DNA of 64,000 bases from Mycobacterium sp. 1554424.7 (GTDB taxonomy: Bacteria > Actinomycetota > Actinomycetes > Mycobacteriales > Mycobacteriaceae): positions 1 through 64,000 of the forward strand of contig NZ_LZSE01000044.1 in the NCBI RefSeq assembly GCF_001665295.1, written 5' to 3'. Positions 30,554 to 41,315 of this stretch are shown here, piece by piece. The notes beneath the pieces were generated by a model that saw only the letters and a program-made list of their open reading frames with translations, had not been told where the DNA came from and made no database searches. Position 1 is the first letter of the stretch. The number at the start of each line of letters is the position of its first letter. Made by a program: the position numbers and the translations under genes.

Positions 30554-32092
30554 GTGCACGCCCACCTCGCCTCCGGCACCTCACGGGAGGAGTTTCGCCA
30601 GCTCGCCGCGGAACACCGTGTGGTCCCGGTGACCCGCAAGGTCTTGGCCGACAGCGAGACTCCGCTGTCGGCCTACCGCAAGCTCGCCGCCAACCGGCCC
30701 GGCACGTTCCTGCTGGAGTCCGCCGAGAACGGGCGATCCTGGTCGCGGTGGTCGTTCATCGGGGCGGGGGCGCCGTCGGCGCTGACCGTGCGCGACGGCG
30801 AAGCGGTGTGGCTGGGTGCCGTGCCGCAGGACGCCCCGACGGGCGGCGACCCGTTGCGGGCGCTGCGGTCCACCCTCGAGCTGCTGGCCACCGCCGCCGT
30901 GCCCGGGCTTCCGCCGCTGTCGGGCGGCATGGTCGGGTTTTTCGCCTACGACCTGGTGCGCCGCCTGGAGCGCCTGCCCGAGCTCGCCGTCGATGACCTG
31001 CGCCTGCCCGACATGCTGCTGCTGCTGGCCACCGACCTGGCGGCCGTGGACCACCACGAGGGCACCATCACGCTGATCGCCAACGCCGTCAACTGGAACG
31101 GCACCGACGAGCGCGTCGACGAGGCCTACGACGACGCGATGGCTCGCCTCGACGTGATGACCGCCGCGCTGGGCCAGCCGCTGCCGTCGACCGTCGCCAC
31201 GTTCGCCCGGCCGGAGCCGCGGCATCGCGCGCAGCGCACCGTCGAGGAATACGGCAAGATCGTCGACTACCTCGTCGAGCAGATCGCGGCGGGCGAGGCG
31301 TTTCAGGTGGTGCCCTCGCAGCGCTTCGAGATGGACACCGACGTCGATCCCATCGACGTGTACCGGATGTTGCGGGCGACCAATCCGAGCCCCTACATGT
31401 ATCTGCTGCACGTGCCCAATAGCGCTGGGACAACGGACTTTTCGATCGTCGGGTCCAGCCCGGAGGCGCTGGTCACCGTCGCCGACGGCTGGGCCACGAC
31501 GCACCCGATCGCCGGGACCCGCTGGCGCGGGGACACCGACGAAGAGGATCAGCTGCTGGAAAAGGAGTTGCTGGCCGACGACAAGGAACGCGCCGAGCAC
31601 CTGATGCTCGTCGACCTGGGCCGCAACGACCTCGGCCGGGTCTGCACGCCCGGCACCGTCCGCGTCGACGACTACAGCCACATCGAGCGCTACAGCCACG
31701 TCATGCACCTGGTGTCGACGGTGACGGGCATGCTCGGCGAGGGCCGCACCGCGCTGGACGCGGTGACGGCGTGCTTCCCGGCCGGCACCCTCTCGGGCGC
31801 GCCCAAGGTGCGCGCGATGGAGCTGATCGAGGAGGTGGAGAAGACGCGCCGCGGCCTCTACGGCGGCGTGGTCGGCTACCTCGACTTCGCCGGCAATGCC
31901 GACTTCGCGATCGCCATCCGCACCGCGTTGATGCGCGACGGCACCGCCTATGTTCAGGCCGGTGGCGGGGTGGTGGCCGATTCCAACGGCCCCTACGAAT
32001 ACACCGAGGCCTCCAACAAGGCGCGCGCGGTGCTCAACGCGATCGCGGCCGCCGAGACGCTGACGGCGCCGCCGTCGGGCAGCGATGGCTGA
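30554..32092 (+). CDS. trpE: Anthranilate synthase component I
   Basis: Makes anthranilate from chorismate, with ammonia supplied by a separate TrpG. The 512 residues include the feedback motif LLES near residue 50, [60 protein letters not shown]-type [14 protein letters not shown] and [21 protein letters not shown] 30554 gives [14 protein letters not shown], the mycobacterial N-terminus. Its end overlaps the next gene by 8 bases. trpG and trpD are not in this window. Confidence 0.95.
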   Translation: MHAHLASGTSREEFRQLAAEHRVVPVTRKVLADSETPLSAYRKLAANRPGTFLLESAENGRSWSRWSFIGAGAPSALTVRDGEAVWLGAVPQDAPTGGDPLRALRSTLELLATAAVPGLPPLSGGMVGFFAYDLVRRLERLPELAVDDLRLPDMLLLLATDLAAVDHHEGTITLIANAVNWNGTDERVDEAYDDAMARLDVMTAALGQPLPSTVATFARPEPRHRAQRTVEEYGKIVDYLVEQIAAGEAFQVVPSQRFEMDTDVDPIDVYRMLRATNPSPYMYLLHVPNSAGTTDFSIVGSSPEALVTVADGWATTHPIAGTRWRGDTDEEDQLLEKELLADDKERAEHLMLVDLGRNDLGRVCTPGTVRVDDYSHIERYSHVMHLVSTVTGMLGEGRTALDAVTACFPAGTLSGAPKVRAMELIEEVEKTRRGLYGGVVGYLDFAGNADFAIAIRTALMRDGTAYVQAGGGVVADSNGPYEYTEASNKARAVLNAIAAAETLTAPPSGSDG

Positions 32093-32741
32093 TTACCGCC
32101 CAGCCCGCCAGGGCCGGCTCACGCTCGTCGTCGCCCAGTTGTTGCTGGTCGTGGCCGCGGGGGCGCTGTGGGTGGCGGCGCGGCTGCCGTGGGTGGTGAT
32201 CCGCTCGTTCGACGGGCTGGGCCAGCCCAAACAGGTGACGCTGTCCGGGGGGTCCTGGTCGACGGCGCTGCTGCCGTTGGCGCTGCTGATGCTGGCCACC
32301 GCCGTCGCGGCGCTCGCGGTGCGCGGCTGGCCGCTGCGGGTGCTGGCCGTGCTGCTGGCCGCGGCCAGCCTCGCGGTCGCCTACCTGGGCATCAGCCTGT
32401 GGGTGGTTCCGGAGGTGGCCGCGCGCGGCGCCGAGCTGGCCCATGTCCCACTGATGTTCCTGGTCGGAAGCGAACGGCGGTACTTCGGCGCCGGGGTGGC
32501 CGTGGGCGCGGCCGTGTGCACGCTGATCGCGGCCGTGTTGTTGATGCGGTCGGCGCGTGCGAGCGCAACGAAATACGCGGCGCCCGCGACCCGCCGCTCG
32601 AATGCGCGACGCGAAAACGGTCCGGGGGAGATGCTGGAGGGGCAGCAGCCGGAGATGTCGGAGCGGATGATTTGGGATGCGCTTGACGAGGGACACGACC
32701 CGACCGATCGGGCCCGGGGGTCGGACACCGAGGGTCGGTGA
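32085..32741 (+). CDS. Trp-operon-associated membrane protein
   Basis: A 218-residue protein with four membrane helices (about 15-33, 60-80, 83-107 and 135-155) and a long polar C-terminal tail. It matches the TIGR02234/Trp_oprn_chp family, found next to trp genes in actinobacteria (Rv1610). [20 protein letters not shown] between helices 1 and 2 is the conserved outer loop. It overlaps trpE by 8 bases. A role in tryptophan or indole handling is inferred only from position. Confidence 0.88.
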   Translation: MADYRPARQGRLTLVVAQLLLVVAAGALWVAARLPWVVIRSFDGLGQPKQVTLSGGSWSTALLPLALLMLATAVAALAVRGWPLRVLAVLLAAASLAVAYLGISLWVVPEVAARGAELAHVPLMFLVGSERRYFGAGVAVGAAVCTLIAAVLLMRSARASATKYAAPATRRSNARRENGPGEMLEGQQPEMSERMIWDALDEGHDPTDRARGSDTEGR

Positions 32742-32763
32742 CGAGCCGCGCGGTGACGGTCGC

Positions 32764-32769
32764 TACCCT
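32764..32769 (+). promoter_or_regulatory. Candidate internal promoter for trpC
   Basis: TACCCT matches TANNNT in the 99-base gap before trpC. It could allow trpCBA expression apart from trpE. Weak single-motif evidence. Confidence 0.3.
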
Positions 32770-32840
32770 TCATTGACGTCATCGAAATCGGCTGAGTGAC
32801 CGAGCGACAGTGGGATGACAGTGGGAAGGGAACGACAGGC

Positions 32841-33659
32841 ATGAGTCCGGCTTCCGTGCTTGACTCCATCCTCGAGGGAGTCCGCGCCGACGTCGCCGCG
32901 CGCGAAGCCGTTGTCAGCCTGGACGAGATCAAAGCGGCCGCCGCAGCCGCGCCCCCGCCGTTGGACGTCATGGCCGCGTTGCGCGAGCCCGGCATCGGCG
33001 TCATCGCGGAGGTCAAGCGCGCCAGCCCGTCCGCGGGTTCACTGGCGCCCATTGCCGATCCGGCCAAGCTGGCCCGGGCCTACGAGGACGGTGGCGCCCG
33101 CATCATCAGCGTGCTGACCGAGGAGCGACGCTTCAACGGCTCGCTCGACGACCTCGACGCGGTGCGGGCCGCGGTGTCAATTCCCGTGCTGCGCAAGGAC
33201 TTTGTGGTGCAGCCGTATCAGATACACGAGGCGCGCGCGCACGGCGCCGACATGCTGCTGCTGATCGTGGCGGCGTTGGAGCAGTCGGCGCTGGTGTCGA
33301 TGCTGGACCGCACGGAATCGCTCGGCATGACCGCGCTCGTCGAGGTGCACACCGAGGAAGAGGCCGACCGGGCGCTGAAGGCGGGCGCCAACGTGATCGG
33401 CGTGAACGCACGCGATCTCGCGACGCTGCACGTGGACCGGGACTGCTTCGCGCGCATCGCTCCGGGGCTGCCGAGCAAGGTGATCAGGATCGCCGAATCC
33501 GGTGTCCGCGGCACCGGGGACCTGCTGGCCTACGCCGGTGCCGGCGCCGACGCCGTCCTGGTGGGTGAGGGGCTGGTCAAAAGCGGCGACCCGCGCGCGG
33601 CGGTCGCCGATCTGGTCACCGCGGGCACCCACCCGTCCTGCCCGAAACCGTCTCGCTAG
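32841..33659 (+). CDS. trpC: Indole-3-glycerol phosphate synthase
   Basis: Closes the indole ring from CdRP. A 272-residue (beta/alpha)8 enzyme, the same length as in M. tuberculosis. Blocks: [13 protein letters not shown] with the catalytic Lys, [45 protein letters not shown] with the second Lys, [18 protein letters not shown] and RIAESGVRG. The start is ATG 32841; in-frame codons further upstream are not conserved. It is a single-domain enzyme without fused TrpF. Confidence 0.95.
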   Translation: MSPASVLDSILEGVRADVAAREAVVSLDEIKAAAAAAPPPLDVMAALREPGIGVIAEVKRASPSAGSLAPIADPAKLARAYEDGGARIISVLTEERRFNGSLDDLDAVRAAVSIPVLRKDFVVQPYQIHEARAHGADMLLLIVAALEQSALVSMLDRTESLGMTALVEVHTEEEADRALKAGANVIGVNARDLATLHVDRDCFARIAPGLPSKVIRIAESGVRGTGDLLAYAGAGADAVLVGEGLVKSGDPRAAVADLVTAGTHPSCPKPSR

Positions 33660-33695
33660 GGCGCCGATGATCCGGTCCCGCGTCGAGAATTGGTG

Positions 33696-34958
33696 ATGGT
33701 AGACCTGTCCCGCCCGGAGCTTCCGCTTTCGAGTGCGGCCATCGCCGAACCCACCCGCCACGACCCCGATCCGGGTGGTCATTTCGGTGTGTACGGCGGC
33801 CGCTACGTCGCCGAGGCGCTGATGGCGGTGATCGAGGAAGTCACCGCCGCCTACGAAAAGGAACGCGTCAACCCCGACTTCCTGGACACCCTCGACGACC
33901 TGCAGACCAACTACGCGGGCCGGCCGTCGCCGCTGTACGAGGCCACCCGCCTGTCCGAGCACGCGGGCTCGGCGCGGATCTTCCTCAAGCGAGAAGACTT
34001 GAACCACACCGGTTCTCACAAGATCAACAATGTGCTCGGCCAGGCCTTGTTGGCCAAGAGGATGGGCAAGACACGGGTGATCGCCGAGACCGGGGCCGGT
34101 CAGCACGGCGTGGCCACCGCCACCGCGTGCGCGCTACTCGGGCTGGATTGCGTGGTCTACATGGGCGCCGTCGACACCGCGCGTCAGGCGCTCAACGTCG
34201 CCCGGATGCGGTTGCTGGGCACCGAGGTCGTCTCGGTCGAGAGCGGTTCGCAAACGCTCAAGGACGCGATCAACGAGGCGTTCCGGGATTGGGTGACCAA
34301 CGCCGACAGCACTTATTACTGCTTCGGCACCGCGGCGGGCCCGCACCCGTTTCCGACCATGGTGCGCGACTTTCAGCGCATCATCGGCCTGGAGACCCGC
34401 GTCCAGATCCAAGCGCAGGCCGGCCGGTTGCCCGACGCGGTCACGGCGTGCGTCGGCGGCGGATCCAACGCCATCGGGATCTTCCACGCCTTCATCGACG
34501 ATCCCGGCGTGCGGCTGATCGGTTACGAGGCGGCCGGCGACGGCGTCGAGACCGGCCGGCACGCGGCGACGTTCACCGGCGGTTCGCCGGGGGCGTTCCA
34601 GGGATCGTTCTCCTATTTGCTGCAGGACGACGACGGCCAGACCATCGAATCCCATTCCATCTCAGCCGGTCTCGATTACCCGGGGGTTGGTCCCGAGCAC
34701 GCGTGGCTGCGGGAAACCGGGCGCGCCGAATACCGGCCCATCACCGACGCCGAGGCGATGGACGCGTTCCGGCTGCTGTGCCGCACCGAGGGCATCATCC
34801 CGGCCATCGAATCGGCGCACGCGGTGGCCGGCGCCGTCAAGCTGGGCGCCGAGTTGGGCAAGGGCGCGGTGATCGTCGTGAACCTGTCGGGGCGCGGCGA
34901 CAAGGATGTCGAGACGGCCGCGAAGTGGTTCGGCCTGTTGGGGTCCGAAGACAAGTGA
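33696..34958 (+). CDS. trpB: Tryptophan synthase beta chain
   Basis: PLP subunit that joins indole and serine. The 420 residues include [47 protein letters not shown] with the PLP lysine, [20 protein letters not shown], and [18 protein letters not shown]. It starts at ATG 33696; GTG 33693 and TTG 33690 are in-frame alternatives and the ribosome site is weak. Its stop overlaps trpA by four bases. Confidence 0.95.
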   Translation: MVDLSRPELPLSSAAIAEPTRHDPDPGGHFGVYGGRYVAEALMAVIEEVTAAYEKERVNPDFLDTLDDLQTNYAGRPSPLYEATRLSEHAGSARIFLKREDLNHTGSHKINNVLGQALLAKRMGKTRVIAETGAGQHGVATATACALLGLDCVVYMGAVDTARQALNVARMRLLGTEVVSVESGSQTLKDAINEAFRDWVTNADSTYYCFGTAAGPHPFPTMVRDFQRIIGLETRVQIQAQAGRLPDAVTACVGGGSNAIGIFHAFIDDPGVRLIGYEAAGDGVETGRHAATFTGGSPGAFQGSFSYLLQDDDGQTIESHSISAGLDYPGVGPEHAWLRETGRAEYRPITDAEAMDAFRLLCRTEGIIPAIESAHAVAGAVKLGAELGKGAVIVVNLSGRGDKDVETAAKWFGLLGSEDK

Positions 34959-35770
34959 CCGTCGAACAGAGCCAAGCGAGCCGGCTGGGGCCGACGTTCG
35001 ATGCGTGCCGCACGGACAATCGCGCGGCGCTGATCGGTTACCTGCCCACCGGGTACCCGGACGTGTCCACGTCGGTGCAAGCGATGATCGCGCTCGTCGA
35101 ATCCGGTTGCGACATCATCGAAGTCGGCGTGCCCTATTCGGACCCGGGCATGGACGGGCCGACCATCGCCCGGGCCACCGAGGCCGCGCTGCACGGGGGA
35201 GTGCGGGTCCGCGACACGCTGGCCGCCGTCGAGGCGATCAGCGCGGCCGGCGGGCGCGCCGTGGTGATGACGTATTGGAATCCAGTGCTGCGCTACGGCG
35301 TTGACGCGTTCGCGCGCGACCTGGCGGCGGCCGGCGGGCACGGCCTGATCACCCCGGACCTCATCCCCGACGAAGCCGGGCAGTGGCTGGCGGCGTCCGA
35401 GGAGCATCGGCTGGATCGCATCTTCCTGGTGGCGCCGTCCTCGACGCCGCAGCGGTTGGTCACCACGGTGGAGGCGTCGCGCGGATTCGTCTACGCCGCC
35501 TCGACGATGGGGGTGACCGGGGCGCGCGACGCGGTGTCGCAGGCGGCGCCCGAATTGGTGAGCAGGGTTAAGGCGGTGTCCGACATACCGGTCGGCGTCG
35601 GCCTCGGGGTGCGATCGCGGGAGCAGGCCGCGCAGATCGGCAGCTACGCCGACGGGGTCATCGTCGGCTCCGCGCTGGTGTCGGCGCTGAGCGACGGCGG
35701 GTTGCCCGCGCTGCGCACGCTGACCGAGGAACTGGCCGCCGGCGTGCGGCTGAGGGCGGCCGCTTCGTGA
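34955..35770 (+). CDS. trpA: Tryptophan synthase alpha chain
   Basis: Splits indole-3-glycerol phosphate and passes indole to TrpB. The 271 residues show [32 protein letters not shown] (catalytic Glu and Asp), [25 protein letters not shown], and [17 protein letters not shown] 34955 overlaps the trpB stop (GTGA), and the stop overlaps lgt. Confidence 0.95.
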   Translation: MTVEQSQASRLGPTFDACRTDNRAALIGYLPTGYPDVSTSVQAMIALVESGCDIIEVGVPYSDPGMDGPTIARATEAALHGGVRVRDTLAAVEAISAAGGRAVVMTYWNPVLRYGVDAFARDLAAAGGHGLITPDLIPDEAGQWLAASEEHRLDRIFLVAPSSTPQRLVTTVEASRGFVYAASTMGVTGARDAVSQAAPELVSRVKAVSDIPVGVGLGVRSREQAAQIGSYADGVIVGSALVSALSDGGLPALRTLTEELAAGVRLRAAAS

Positions 35771-37887
35771 CGCACCTGCTCGCCTATTTCCCGAGCCCTC
35801 CGCAGGGCGTGTGGCACCTCGGGCCGTTACCCATTCGCGCCTACGCCCTGTTCATCATCGCCGGCATCGTGGCGGCGCTGATGATCGGCGACCGGCGCTG
35901 GGAGGCGCGTGGCGGGCAGCGCGGCGTGGTCTATGACATCGCGCTGTGGGCCGTGCCGTTCGGCTTGGTGGGCGGCAGGCTGTATCACCTGGCCACGGAC
36001 TGGCGCACCTATTGGGGTCCGGCCGGCGCCGGGTCGATGGCGGCGCTGCGAATCTGGGACGGCGGCCTGGGCATCTGGGGCGCGGTGGCCCTCGGCGGCG
36101 TCGGCGCCTGGATCGGCTGCCGGCGCCGGGGAATTCCGTTGCCGGCCTTCGGCGACGCGATAGCGCCGGGAATCATCTTGGCGCAGGCCATCGGTCGGCT
36201 GGGGAACTACTTCAACCAGGAGCTCTACGGTCGAGACACCACGCTGCCGTGGGGCTTGGAGATCTTCTACCGGCGCGACCCGTCCGGATACATCGACCCG
36301 CATTCGCTCGACGGCGTCTCGACGGGGCAGGTCGCGCTCGTCGTGCAACCGACGTTCCTCTACGAATTGATCTGGAACGTCGTGGTTTTCGTCGCGCTGA
36401 TCTACATCGACCGCCGGTTCAACTTCGGCCACGGCCGACTCTTCGCGCTTTACGTGGCCGCCTATTGCGTTGGGCGCTTCGGCGTGGAGCTGCTGCGCAA
36501 CGACACGGCCACCCAGATCGCCGGGATCCGGATCAACGTCTTCACATCGACTTTCGTGTTCATCGGCGCCGTGGTGTACATCATCCTGGCGCCGAAGGGC
36601 CGTGAAGACCCTGCGAGCCTGGGCGGCGCCGGTCACGTCGCCGAGGAAGCGCCGAAACCCAAGCCGAAGGCCGAGCCGGAAGCCGAGCCGGAGCTCGCGC
36701 CGATCACCGGGCCCAAGGTTCTGGCGGCGGCCGCGGTGGCTGGCGTTGTGGCGGCGGGGAAGTCGGCGAAAGGGCTGATCGCACGGAGGCGGTCGAGTCC
36801 GGTGGCGGCCGCCGAGGCCGACACCGTTAAAGCCGAGGCCCCGAAGGTGGAGGCCGCCGAGCCGGCGGCCGAAGAGCCCGAAACCGTGGAGGCCGAGGTC
36901 GCGGACGCTGAGGTCGCGGAGCCCGAAGCCGTGGAGCCCGAAGCCGAGGACGCCGAAGCCGAAGCCGCGGAGCCCGAAACCGTGGAGGCCGAGGTCGCGG
37001 AGGCTGAAGCTGCGGACGCCGAAGCTGAAGGTGTGGAAGCCGAAACCGCGGAGCCCGAAACCGTGGAGGCCGAGGTCGTGGAGGCCGAGGTCGTGGAGGC
37101 TGAAGCTGACGCTGGGGCAGCCGAAGCCGAGGAGTCTGAAGCCGAGGAGCCTGAATCGGCCGAGGCCGAGGTCGCGGAGCCCGGAACCGCGGAGCCCGAA
37201 GCCGCGGAAGCCGAAGCTGAAGGTGAGGAGCCTGAAGCCGAGGAGCCTGAATCGGCCGAGGCTGCGGTCGTGGAGCCTGAAGCCGCGGAGCCCGAAGCCG
37301 CGGAAGCCGAAGCTGAAGGTGAGGAAGCCGAAGCCGAGGAGGCTGAGACCGCCGGGGCTGAGGTCGCGGAGGACGAGGCAGCCGAAGCCGAGGAGCCTGA
37401 AGCCGCGGAGCCCGAAGCCGCGGAAGCCGAAGCTGAAGGTGAGGAAGCCGAAGCCGAGGAGGCTGAAACCGCCGAGGCCGAGGTCGCGGAGGATGAGGCA
37501 GTCGAAGCCGAAGACGGGGCAGTCGAGCCCGAGGTCGAGGAGGCCCAAGTCGAGGAGCCCGAATCGGAGGAGTCCGAAGCCGAAGAGGCCGAGAACGACG
37601 AACTCGAGGTCGCGGACGCGGAGGCTGCCGTGGCGGAGGCCGTCGAAAGTGAAGCCGAAGAACCCGAGGCCGCGGAGGCCGAGGCCGTTGCGACGGAGGC
37701 CGCGGACGCCGAAGTCGCGGAACCCGAGGCCGAAGAGCTCGAACCCGAGGCCGAGGAAACCGAGGCCACGGAGCCCAAAGCTGAAGAGCCAGAGGCCGAT
37801 TCAGGGTCAGGGCAGCCGGAAGCCGATGACACCGGCTCAACGCGGCGCCGCTTGAGTTTCCGGCTGAGGAGCCGCCGGGGCCGTTAG
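35767..37887 (+). CDS. lgt: Prolipoprotein diacylglyceryl transferase with long acidic repeat tail
   Basis: Transfers diacylglycerol from phosphatidylglycerol to the lipobox Cys of prolipoproteins. Residues 1-280 are the membrane enzyme, with seven helices and the signature [21 protein letters not shown] (143-163), holding the essential Arg144 and Asn147. Residues 285-706 are a cytoplasmic-type Ala/Glu repeat tail ([20 protein letters not shown]) ending in basic [15 protein letters not shown]. tuberculosis Lgt also has an acidic tail, but the whole protein is about 468 residues; here it is 706. The repeats are a 40-residue unit duplicated in tandem. GTG 35767 overlaps trpA. Confidence 0.93.
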   Translation: MTHLLAYFPSPPQGVWHLGPLPIRAYALFIIAGIVAALMIGDRRWEARGGQRGVVYDIALWAVPFGLVGGRLYHLATDWRTYWGPAGAGSMAALRIWDGGLGIWGAVALGGVGAWIGCRRRGIPLPAFGDAIAPGIILAQAIGRLGNYFNQELYGRDTTLPWGLEIFYRRDPSGYIDPHSLDGVSTGQVALVVQPTFLYELIWNVVVFVALIYIDRRFNFGHGRLFALYVAAYCVGRFGVELLRNDTATQIAGIRINVFTSTFVFIGAVVYIILAPKGREDPASLGGAGHVAEEAPKPKPKAEPEAEPELAPITGPKVLAAAAVAGVVAAGKSAKGLIARRRSSPVAAAEADTVKAEAPKVEAAEPAAEEPETVEAEVADAEVAEPEAVEPEAEDAEAEAAEPETVEAEVAEAEAADAEAEGVEAETAEPETVEAEVVEAEVVEAEADAGAAEAEESEAEEPESAEAEVAEPGTAEPEAAEAEAEGEEPEAEEPESAEAAVVEPEAAEPEAAEAEAEGEEAEAEEAETAGAEVAEDEAAEAEEPEAAEPEAAEAEAEGEEAEAEEAETAEAEVAEDEAVEAEDGAVEPEVEEAQVEEPESEESEAEEAENDELEVADAEAAVAEAVESEAEEPEAAEAEAVATEAADAEVAEPEAEELEPEAEETEATEPKAEEPEADSGSGQPEADDTGSTRRRLSFRLRSRRGR
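37272..37511. repeat. Two 120-bp tandem repeats inside lgt
   Basis: Units 37272-37391 and 37392-37511 are nearly identical (about four differences, clustered at the 3' part), giving two 40-residue copies. A partial related unit lies 96 bases upstream. The length is a multiple of three, so copy number can change without a frameshift. Confidence 0.8.
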
Positions 37888-37894
37888 GGCTCGT

Positions 37895-37950
37895 CGAACG
37901 TCGAGTTGTTGCGCGAAATGGGCAGTTTTGCCGCAACAAGTCGACGTTCG
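37895..37950. terminator. Imperfect inverted repeat after lgt
   Basis: CGAACGTCGAGTTGTTGCG (37895-37913) and CGCAACAAGTCGACGTTCG (37932-37950) pair at 18 of 19 positions around an 18-base loop. It lies between two genes on the same strand, so it is probably a terminator or a dispersed repeat rather than a convergent-end signal. Confidence 0.6.
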
Positions 37951-37976
37951 GCGCGGTAATGGGGCATGCTGAAAAC

Positions 37977-38378
37977 GTGACTGACCAGCCGTGGAACGAG
38001 GCCGCACAGCCGGGCCCGCCGCCGCCACAGGGCTACGGGTATCCACCGCAATACCCGCAATACCCGCAATACCCCGCGGGCGGCCCGGGTGCCCCGTACT
38101 ACGACCCGTCGGCACCCTTTGGCCGCCATCCCGTGACCGGGCAACCGTTTTCGGACAAATCGAAAACCGTCGCGGGTCTGCTGCAGCTACTCAGCCTGAT
38201 CGGCATCGGGGGGATCGGCCGGTTCTACATCGGCGACGTCGGGATCGGCGTCGCACAACTGCTCGTCGGCTGGCTCACCTGCGGGATCGGGCTGATCTGG
38301 CCCATCGTCGACGCGATTCTCATGCTGACCGGCAGCGTCCCCGACTCGCAGGGGCGCCCGCTGCGCGATGGAACCTAA
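37977..38378 (+). CDS. TM2-domain membrane protein
   Basis: A 133-residue protein with a Pro/Tyr-rich cytoplasmic N-terminus (PQYPQYPQYPAGGPGAPYYD) and a C-terminal TM2 domain of two helices: AGLLQLLSLIGIGGIGRFYI, then GIGVAQLLVGWLTCGIGLIW with PIVDAILML. GRFYIGD and the WxxxDxI pattern define TM2. GTG 37977 was chosen; ATG 37959 is an alternative that would lengthen it by six residues. Equivalent to Rv1615. Function unknown. It overlaps the next gene by 11 bases. Confidence 0.82.
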   Translation: MTDQPWNEAAQPGPPPPQGYGYPPQYPQYPQYPAGGPGAPYYDPSAPFGRHPVTGQPFSDKSKTVAGLLQLLSLIGIGGIGRFYIGDVGIGVAQLLVGWLTCGIGLIWPIVDAILMLTGSVPDSQGRPLRDGT

Positions 38379-38796
38379 CCCTTTGTCGCGCGCGCCGGGG
38401 AGCCCACACTGGCACCGCGCCTCCATCGCGGCGGGCACCGGTGTGTTGCTGGCCGGCGCGCTGGGTTACGTCGGTCTGGTTGACCCTCACAAGCCGAATT
38501 CGGTGTATCCGCTGTGCCCGTTCAAGTTGCTCACCGGCTGGAACTGTCCGCTGTGCGGTGGCCTTCGGATGACGCACGACCTGCTGCACGGTGACCTGAT
38601 GGCGACCATCAACGACAACATCTTCCTGTTGGTCGGCATGCCGATGCTGGCCGGTTGGGTGCTGATGCGCCGTCGCAGCGGACGGCCGGTCCTGCCGATC
38701 CCGGCGATGGTCACCGTGCTGGTCGCCGCGATCGCGTGGACCGTGCTGCGCAACCTCCCGGGTTTCCCGTTGGTGCCGACCGTCCTCGGCGGGTAA
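38368..38796 (+). CDS. DUF2752 membrane protein
   Basis: A 142-residue protein with three hydrophobic segments. Between the first two is CPFKLLTGWNCPLCGGLRMTHDLLHGD, the cysteine-rich signature of DUF2752, a family of small bacterial membrane proteins of unknown role. The Cys pattern (C-x9-C-x2-C) could bind a metal or form disulfides. The start at ATG 38368 overlaps the TM2 gene, so both are translated together; Rv1616 is the equivalent. The C-terminus is a third helix (MVTVLVAAIAWTVLRNLPG). Confidence 0.82.
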   Translation: MEPNPLSRAPGSPHWHRASIAAGTGVLLAGALGYVGLVDPHKPNSVYPLCPFKLLTGWNCPLCGGLRMTHDLLHGDLMATINDNIFLLVGMPMLAGWVLMRRRSGRPVLPIPAMVTVLVAAIAWTVLRNLPGFPLVPTVLGG

Positions 38797-38845
38797 CCGC
38801 GAGCCGTCGGCCCGGTTAACTCGGGCTCCGATCGTCCCGCGCGAC

Positions 38846-38851
38846 TATGCT
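38846..38851 (+). promoter_or_regulatory. Candidate -10 box of pykA
   Basis: TATGCT fits TANNNT and lies 8 bases before the pykA GTG (38860). No Shine-Dalgarno is seen, so a leaderless transcript is likely. Confidence 0.45.
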
Positions 38852-38859
38852 GGTTCGTC

Positions 38860-40278
38860 GTGAGTAGACGCGGGAAGATCGTCTGCACCCTTGGCCCGGC
38901 AACCAACTCGGACGAGCTGATTCTGGCGCTGGTGGAGGCCGGAATGGACGTCGCCCGAATGAACTTCAGCCACGGCGACTACGCCGATCACAAAGCCGCC
39001 TACGACCGCGTGCGGGCCGCCTCCAACAGCACCGGCCGCGCGGTCGGTGTGCTCGCCGACCTCCAGGGCCCGAAGATCAGGCTCGGGCGCTTCGCGGCGG
39101 GGTCGACGTTCTGGGCAGACGGGGAAACGGTCCGCATCACCGTCGCAGAATGCGAGGGCAGCCACGACCGGGTCTCGACCACCTACAAGAGGTTGGCCAA
39201 GGACGCGACGGTCGGTGACCGGGTTCTGATCGACGACGGCAAGGTGGGCCTCGTGGTCGACGCCGTCGACGGCGACGACGTGGTCTGCACCGTCGTCGAG
39301 GGCGGCCCGGTCAGCAACAACAAGGGGATGTCGCTGCCCGGCATGAACGTCTCCGCCCCCGCCCTGTCCGAAAAGGACATCGAGGATCTGACCTTCGCCC
39401 TGAACCTGGGCGTCGACCTGGTCGCGCTGTCGTTCGTGCGCTCGCCGTCCGACGTCGAGCTGGTGCACGAGGTGATGGATCAGATCGGGCGGCGGGTACC
39501 GGTGATCGCCAAGCTGGAGAAGCCCGAGGCCGTCGACAACCTGGAAGCCATCGTGCTGGCCTTCGACGCCATCATGGTGGCCCGCGGCGACCTGGGCGTC
39601 GAGCTGCCGCTGGAAGAGGTTCCGCTGGTGCAGAAGCGGGCCATCCAAATCGCCAGGGAGAACGCCAAACCCGTCATCGTGGCGACCCAGATGCTGGACT
39701 CGATGATCGAGAGCTCCCGCCCGACCCGCGCCGAGGCGTCCGACGTCGCCAACGCCGTGCTCGACGGCGCCGACGCGGTGATGCTCTCCGGCGAAACGTC
39801 GGTGGGCAAGTATCCGCTGGCGTCGGTCCGCACGATGGCGCGCATCATCTGCGCGGTCGAGGAGAATTCCACCGCCGCCCCGCCGTTGACGCACGTGCCG
39901 CGCACCAAGCGGGGAGTGATCTCCTACGCCGCCCGCGACATCGGCGAGCGCCTCGACGCCAAGGCGCTGGTCGCGTTCACCCAGTCCGGCGACACCGTGA
40001 AGCGGCTGGCGCGCCTGCACACCCCGCTGCCGCTGCTCGCCTTCACCGCCTGGCCTGAGGTGCGCAGCCAGCTCGCCATGACCTGGGGCACCGAGACGTT
40101 CATCGTCCCGATCATGAAGTCCACCGACGAAATGATCCGCCAGGCGGACAAGTCGCTGCTCGAGCTCGGCCGCTACAAGCGGGGCGACCTGGTGGTCATC
40201 GTCGCGGGCGCGCCGCCGGGCACAGTAGGCTCGACCAACCTGATCCATGTGCACCGGATCGGGGAGGACGACGTCTAA
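38860..40278 (+). CDS. pykA: Pyruvate kinase
   Basis: Glycolytic enzyme making pyruvate and ATP from phosphoenolpyruvate and ADP. The 472 residues begin MSRRGKIVCTLGPATNSDEL and carry RMNFSHGD, DLQGPKIRLG, VIAKLEKPEAVDNLEAIV with the catalytic Lys, MVARGDLGVELP, and MLDSMI plus TRAEASDVANAVLDGADAVM. The length fits the mycobacterial single enzyme. The gene starts with GTG 38860 and is probably leaderless. tesB1 follows 11 bases on. Confidence 0.95.
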   Translation: MSRRGKIVCTLGPATNSDELILALVEAGMDVARMNFSHGDYADHKAAYDRVRAASNSTGRAVGVLADLQGPKIRLGRFAAGSTFWADGETVRITVAECEGSHDRVSTTYKRLAKDATVGDRVLIDDGKVGLVVDAVDGDDVVCTVVEGGPVSNNKGMSLPGMNVSAPALSEKDIEDLTFALNLGVDLVALSFVRSPSDVELVHEVMDQIGRRVPVIAKLEKPEAVDNLEAIVLAFDAIMVARGDLGVELPLEEVPLVQKRAIQIARENAKPVIVATQMLDSMIESSRPTRAEASDVANAVLDGADAVMLSGETSVGKYPLASVRTMARIICAVEENSTAAPPLTHVPRTKRGVISYAARDIGERLDAKALVAFTQSGDTVKRLARLHTPLPLLAFTAWPEVRSQLAMTWGTETFIVPIMKSTDEMIRQADKSLLELGRYKRGDLVVIVAGAPPGTVGSTNLIHVHRIGEDDV

Positions 40279-40289
40279 GGAGCGCAAGC

Positions 40290-41171
40290 GTGCCCGTGCC
40301 GGCTGGCAACGATTTCGAGGAACTGCTGGCGCTACTCGACCTCAACCGCATCTCCGACGATCGGTTCACCGGCTCCCATCCCAGCAAGAACCCGATGCGA
40401 ACCTTCGGCGGCCAGCTGATGGCGCAGTCGTTCGTCGCCAGCAGCCGCACGCTGATCCAGGACGACCTGCCGCCCAGCGCGCTGTCGGTGCACTTCGTCA
40501 ACGGCGGCGACATCACCAAGGACATCGAATTCCACGTCACGCGGCTGCGCGACGAGCGCCGCTTCGCCAATCGGCGCGTCGACGCAGTGCAGGACGGGAT
40601 TCTGTTGTCCTCGGCCCTGATCTCGTACATGTCGGGCGGCCCGGGCCTCGAGCACGGCGTCGACCCGCCGCAGGTGGCGCCGCCCAACGCCCACCCGCCG
40701 CTCAGCGAGCTGCTGCGCGGCTACGAAAAGATCGTCCCGCACTTCGTCAACGCCCTGCAGCCGATCGAATGGCGCTTCACCAACGACCCCTCGTGGGTGA
40801 TGCGTGACAAGGGCGAGCGGTTGCCGCACAACAGGGTCTGGATGAAGGCGCTGGGTGCGCTGCCCGAGGATCCGGTGCTGCACACCGCGACCATGCTGTT
40901 CTCCTCGGACACCACGGTGCTGGACTCGGCGATCACCACCCACGGGCTGTCCTGGGGTTTCGACCGCATTTTCGCGGCGTCCGCCAACCATTCCGTGTGG
41001 TTTCACCGGCAGGTCAACTTCAACAACTGGGTCTTGTACTCCACGTCGTCGCCGGTGGCCGCGGATTCGCGCGGGCTGGGCAGCGGGCACTTCTTCGACC
41101 CCTCGGGGCGGATCATCGCCACGGTGGTGCAGGAGGGCGTGCTGTTATATTTTCCGGCCTCCGGCCAATAG
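40290..41171 (+). CDS. tesB1: Acyl-CoA thioesterase II
   Basis: Double hot-dog thioesterase that hydrolyses acyl-CoA to free fatty acid and CoA. The 293 residues include NPMRTFGGQLMAQSFVAS, LPPSALSVHFVNGGD, RRFANRRVDAVQDGILL and, in the second domain, LDSAITTHGLSWGFDR and VWFHRQVNFNNWVLYSTSSP, with the Asp, Thr and Gln catalytic set of TesB enzymes. The start is GTG 40290, 11 bases behind pykA. Equivalent to Rv1618. Confidence 0.92.
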   Translation: MPVPAGNDFEELLALLDLNRISDDRFTGSHPSKNPMRTFGGQLMAQSFVASSRTLIQDDLPPSALSVHFVNGGDITKDIEFHVTRLRDERRFANRRVDAVQDGILLSSALISYMSGGPGLEHGVDPPQVAPPNAHPPLSELLRGYEKIVPHFVNALQPIEWRFTNDPSWVMRDKGERLPHNRVWMKALGALPEDPVLHTATMLFSSDTTVLDSAITTHGLSWGFDRIFAASANHSVWFHRQVNFNNWVLYSTSSPVAADSRGLGSGHFFDPSGRIIATVVQEGVLLYFPASGQ

Positions 41172-41315
41172 ACAGGTCACAGTACGGCATACCCGCAGGA
41201 AAACCGCCTGATTTGCGCCCACGGCGGCCCAAATCCGGCGTAAGTTCCAATCAGCCGGGTATTCGGTGCGAGTGGCGGAAAACACCGCCGCAGCTGATCG
41301 CATCGGGAGGTGAGA

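Noticed and set aside
35827-37548. Leucine/glycine-rich frame antisense to lgt
   Set aside because: It is the complement of Ala/Glu codon repeats; no start signal and no family.
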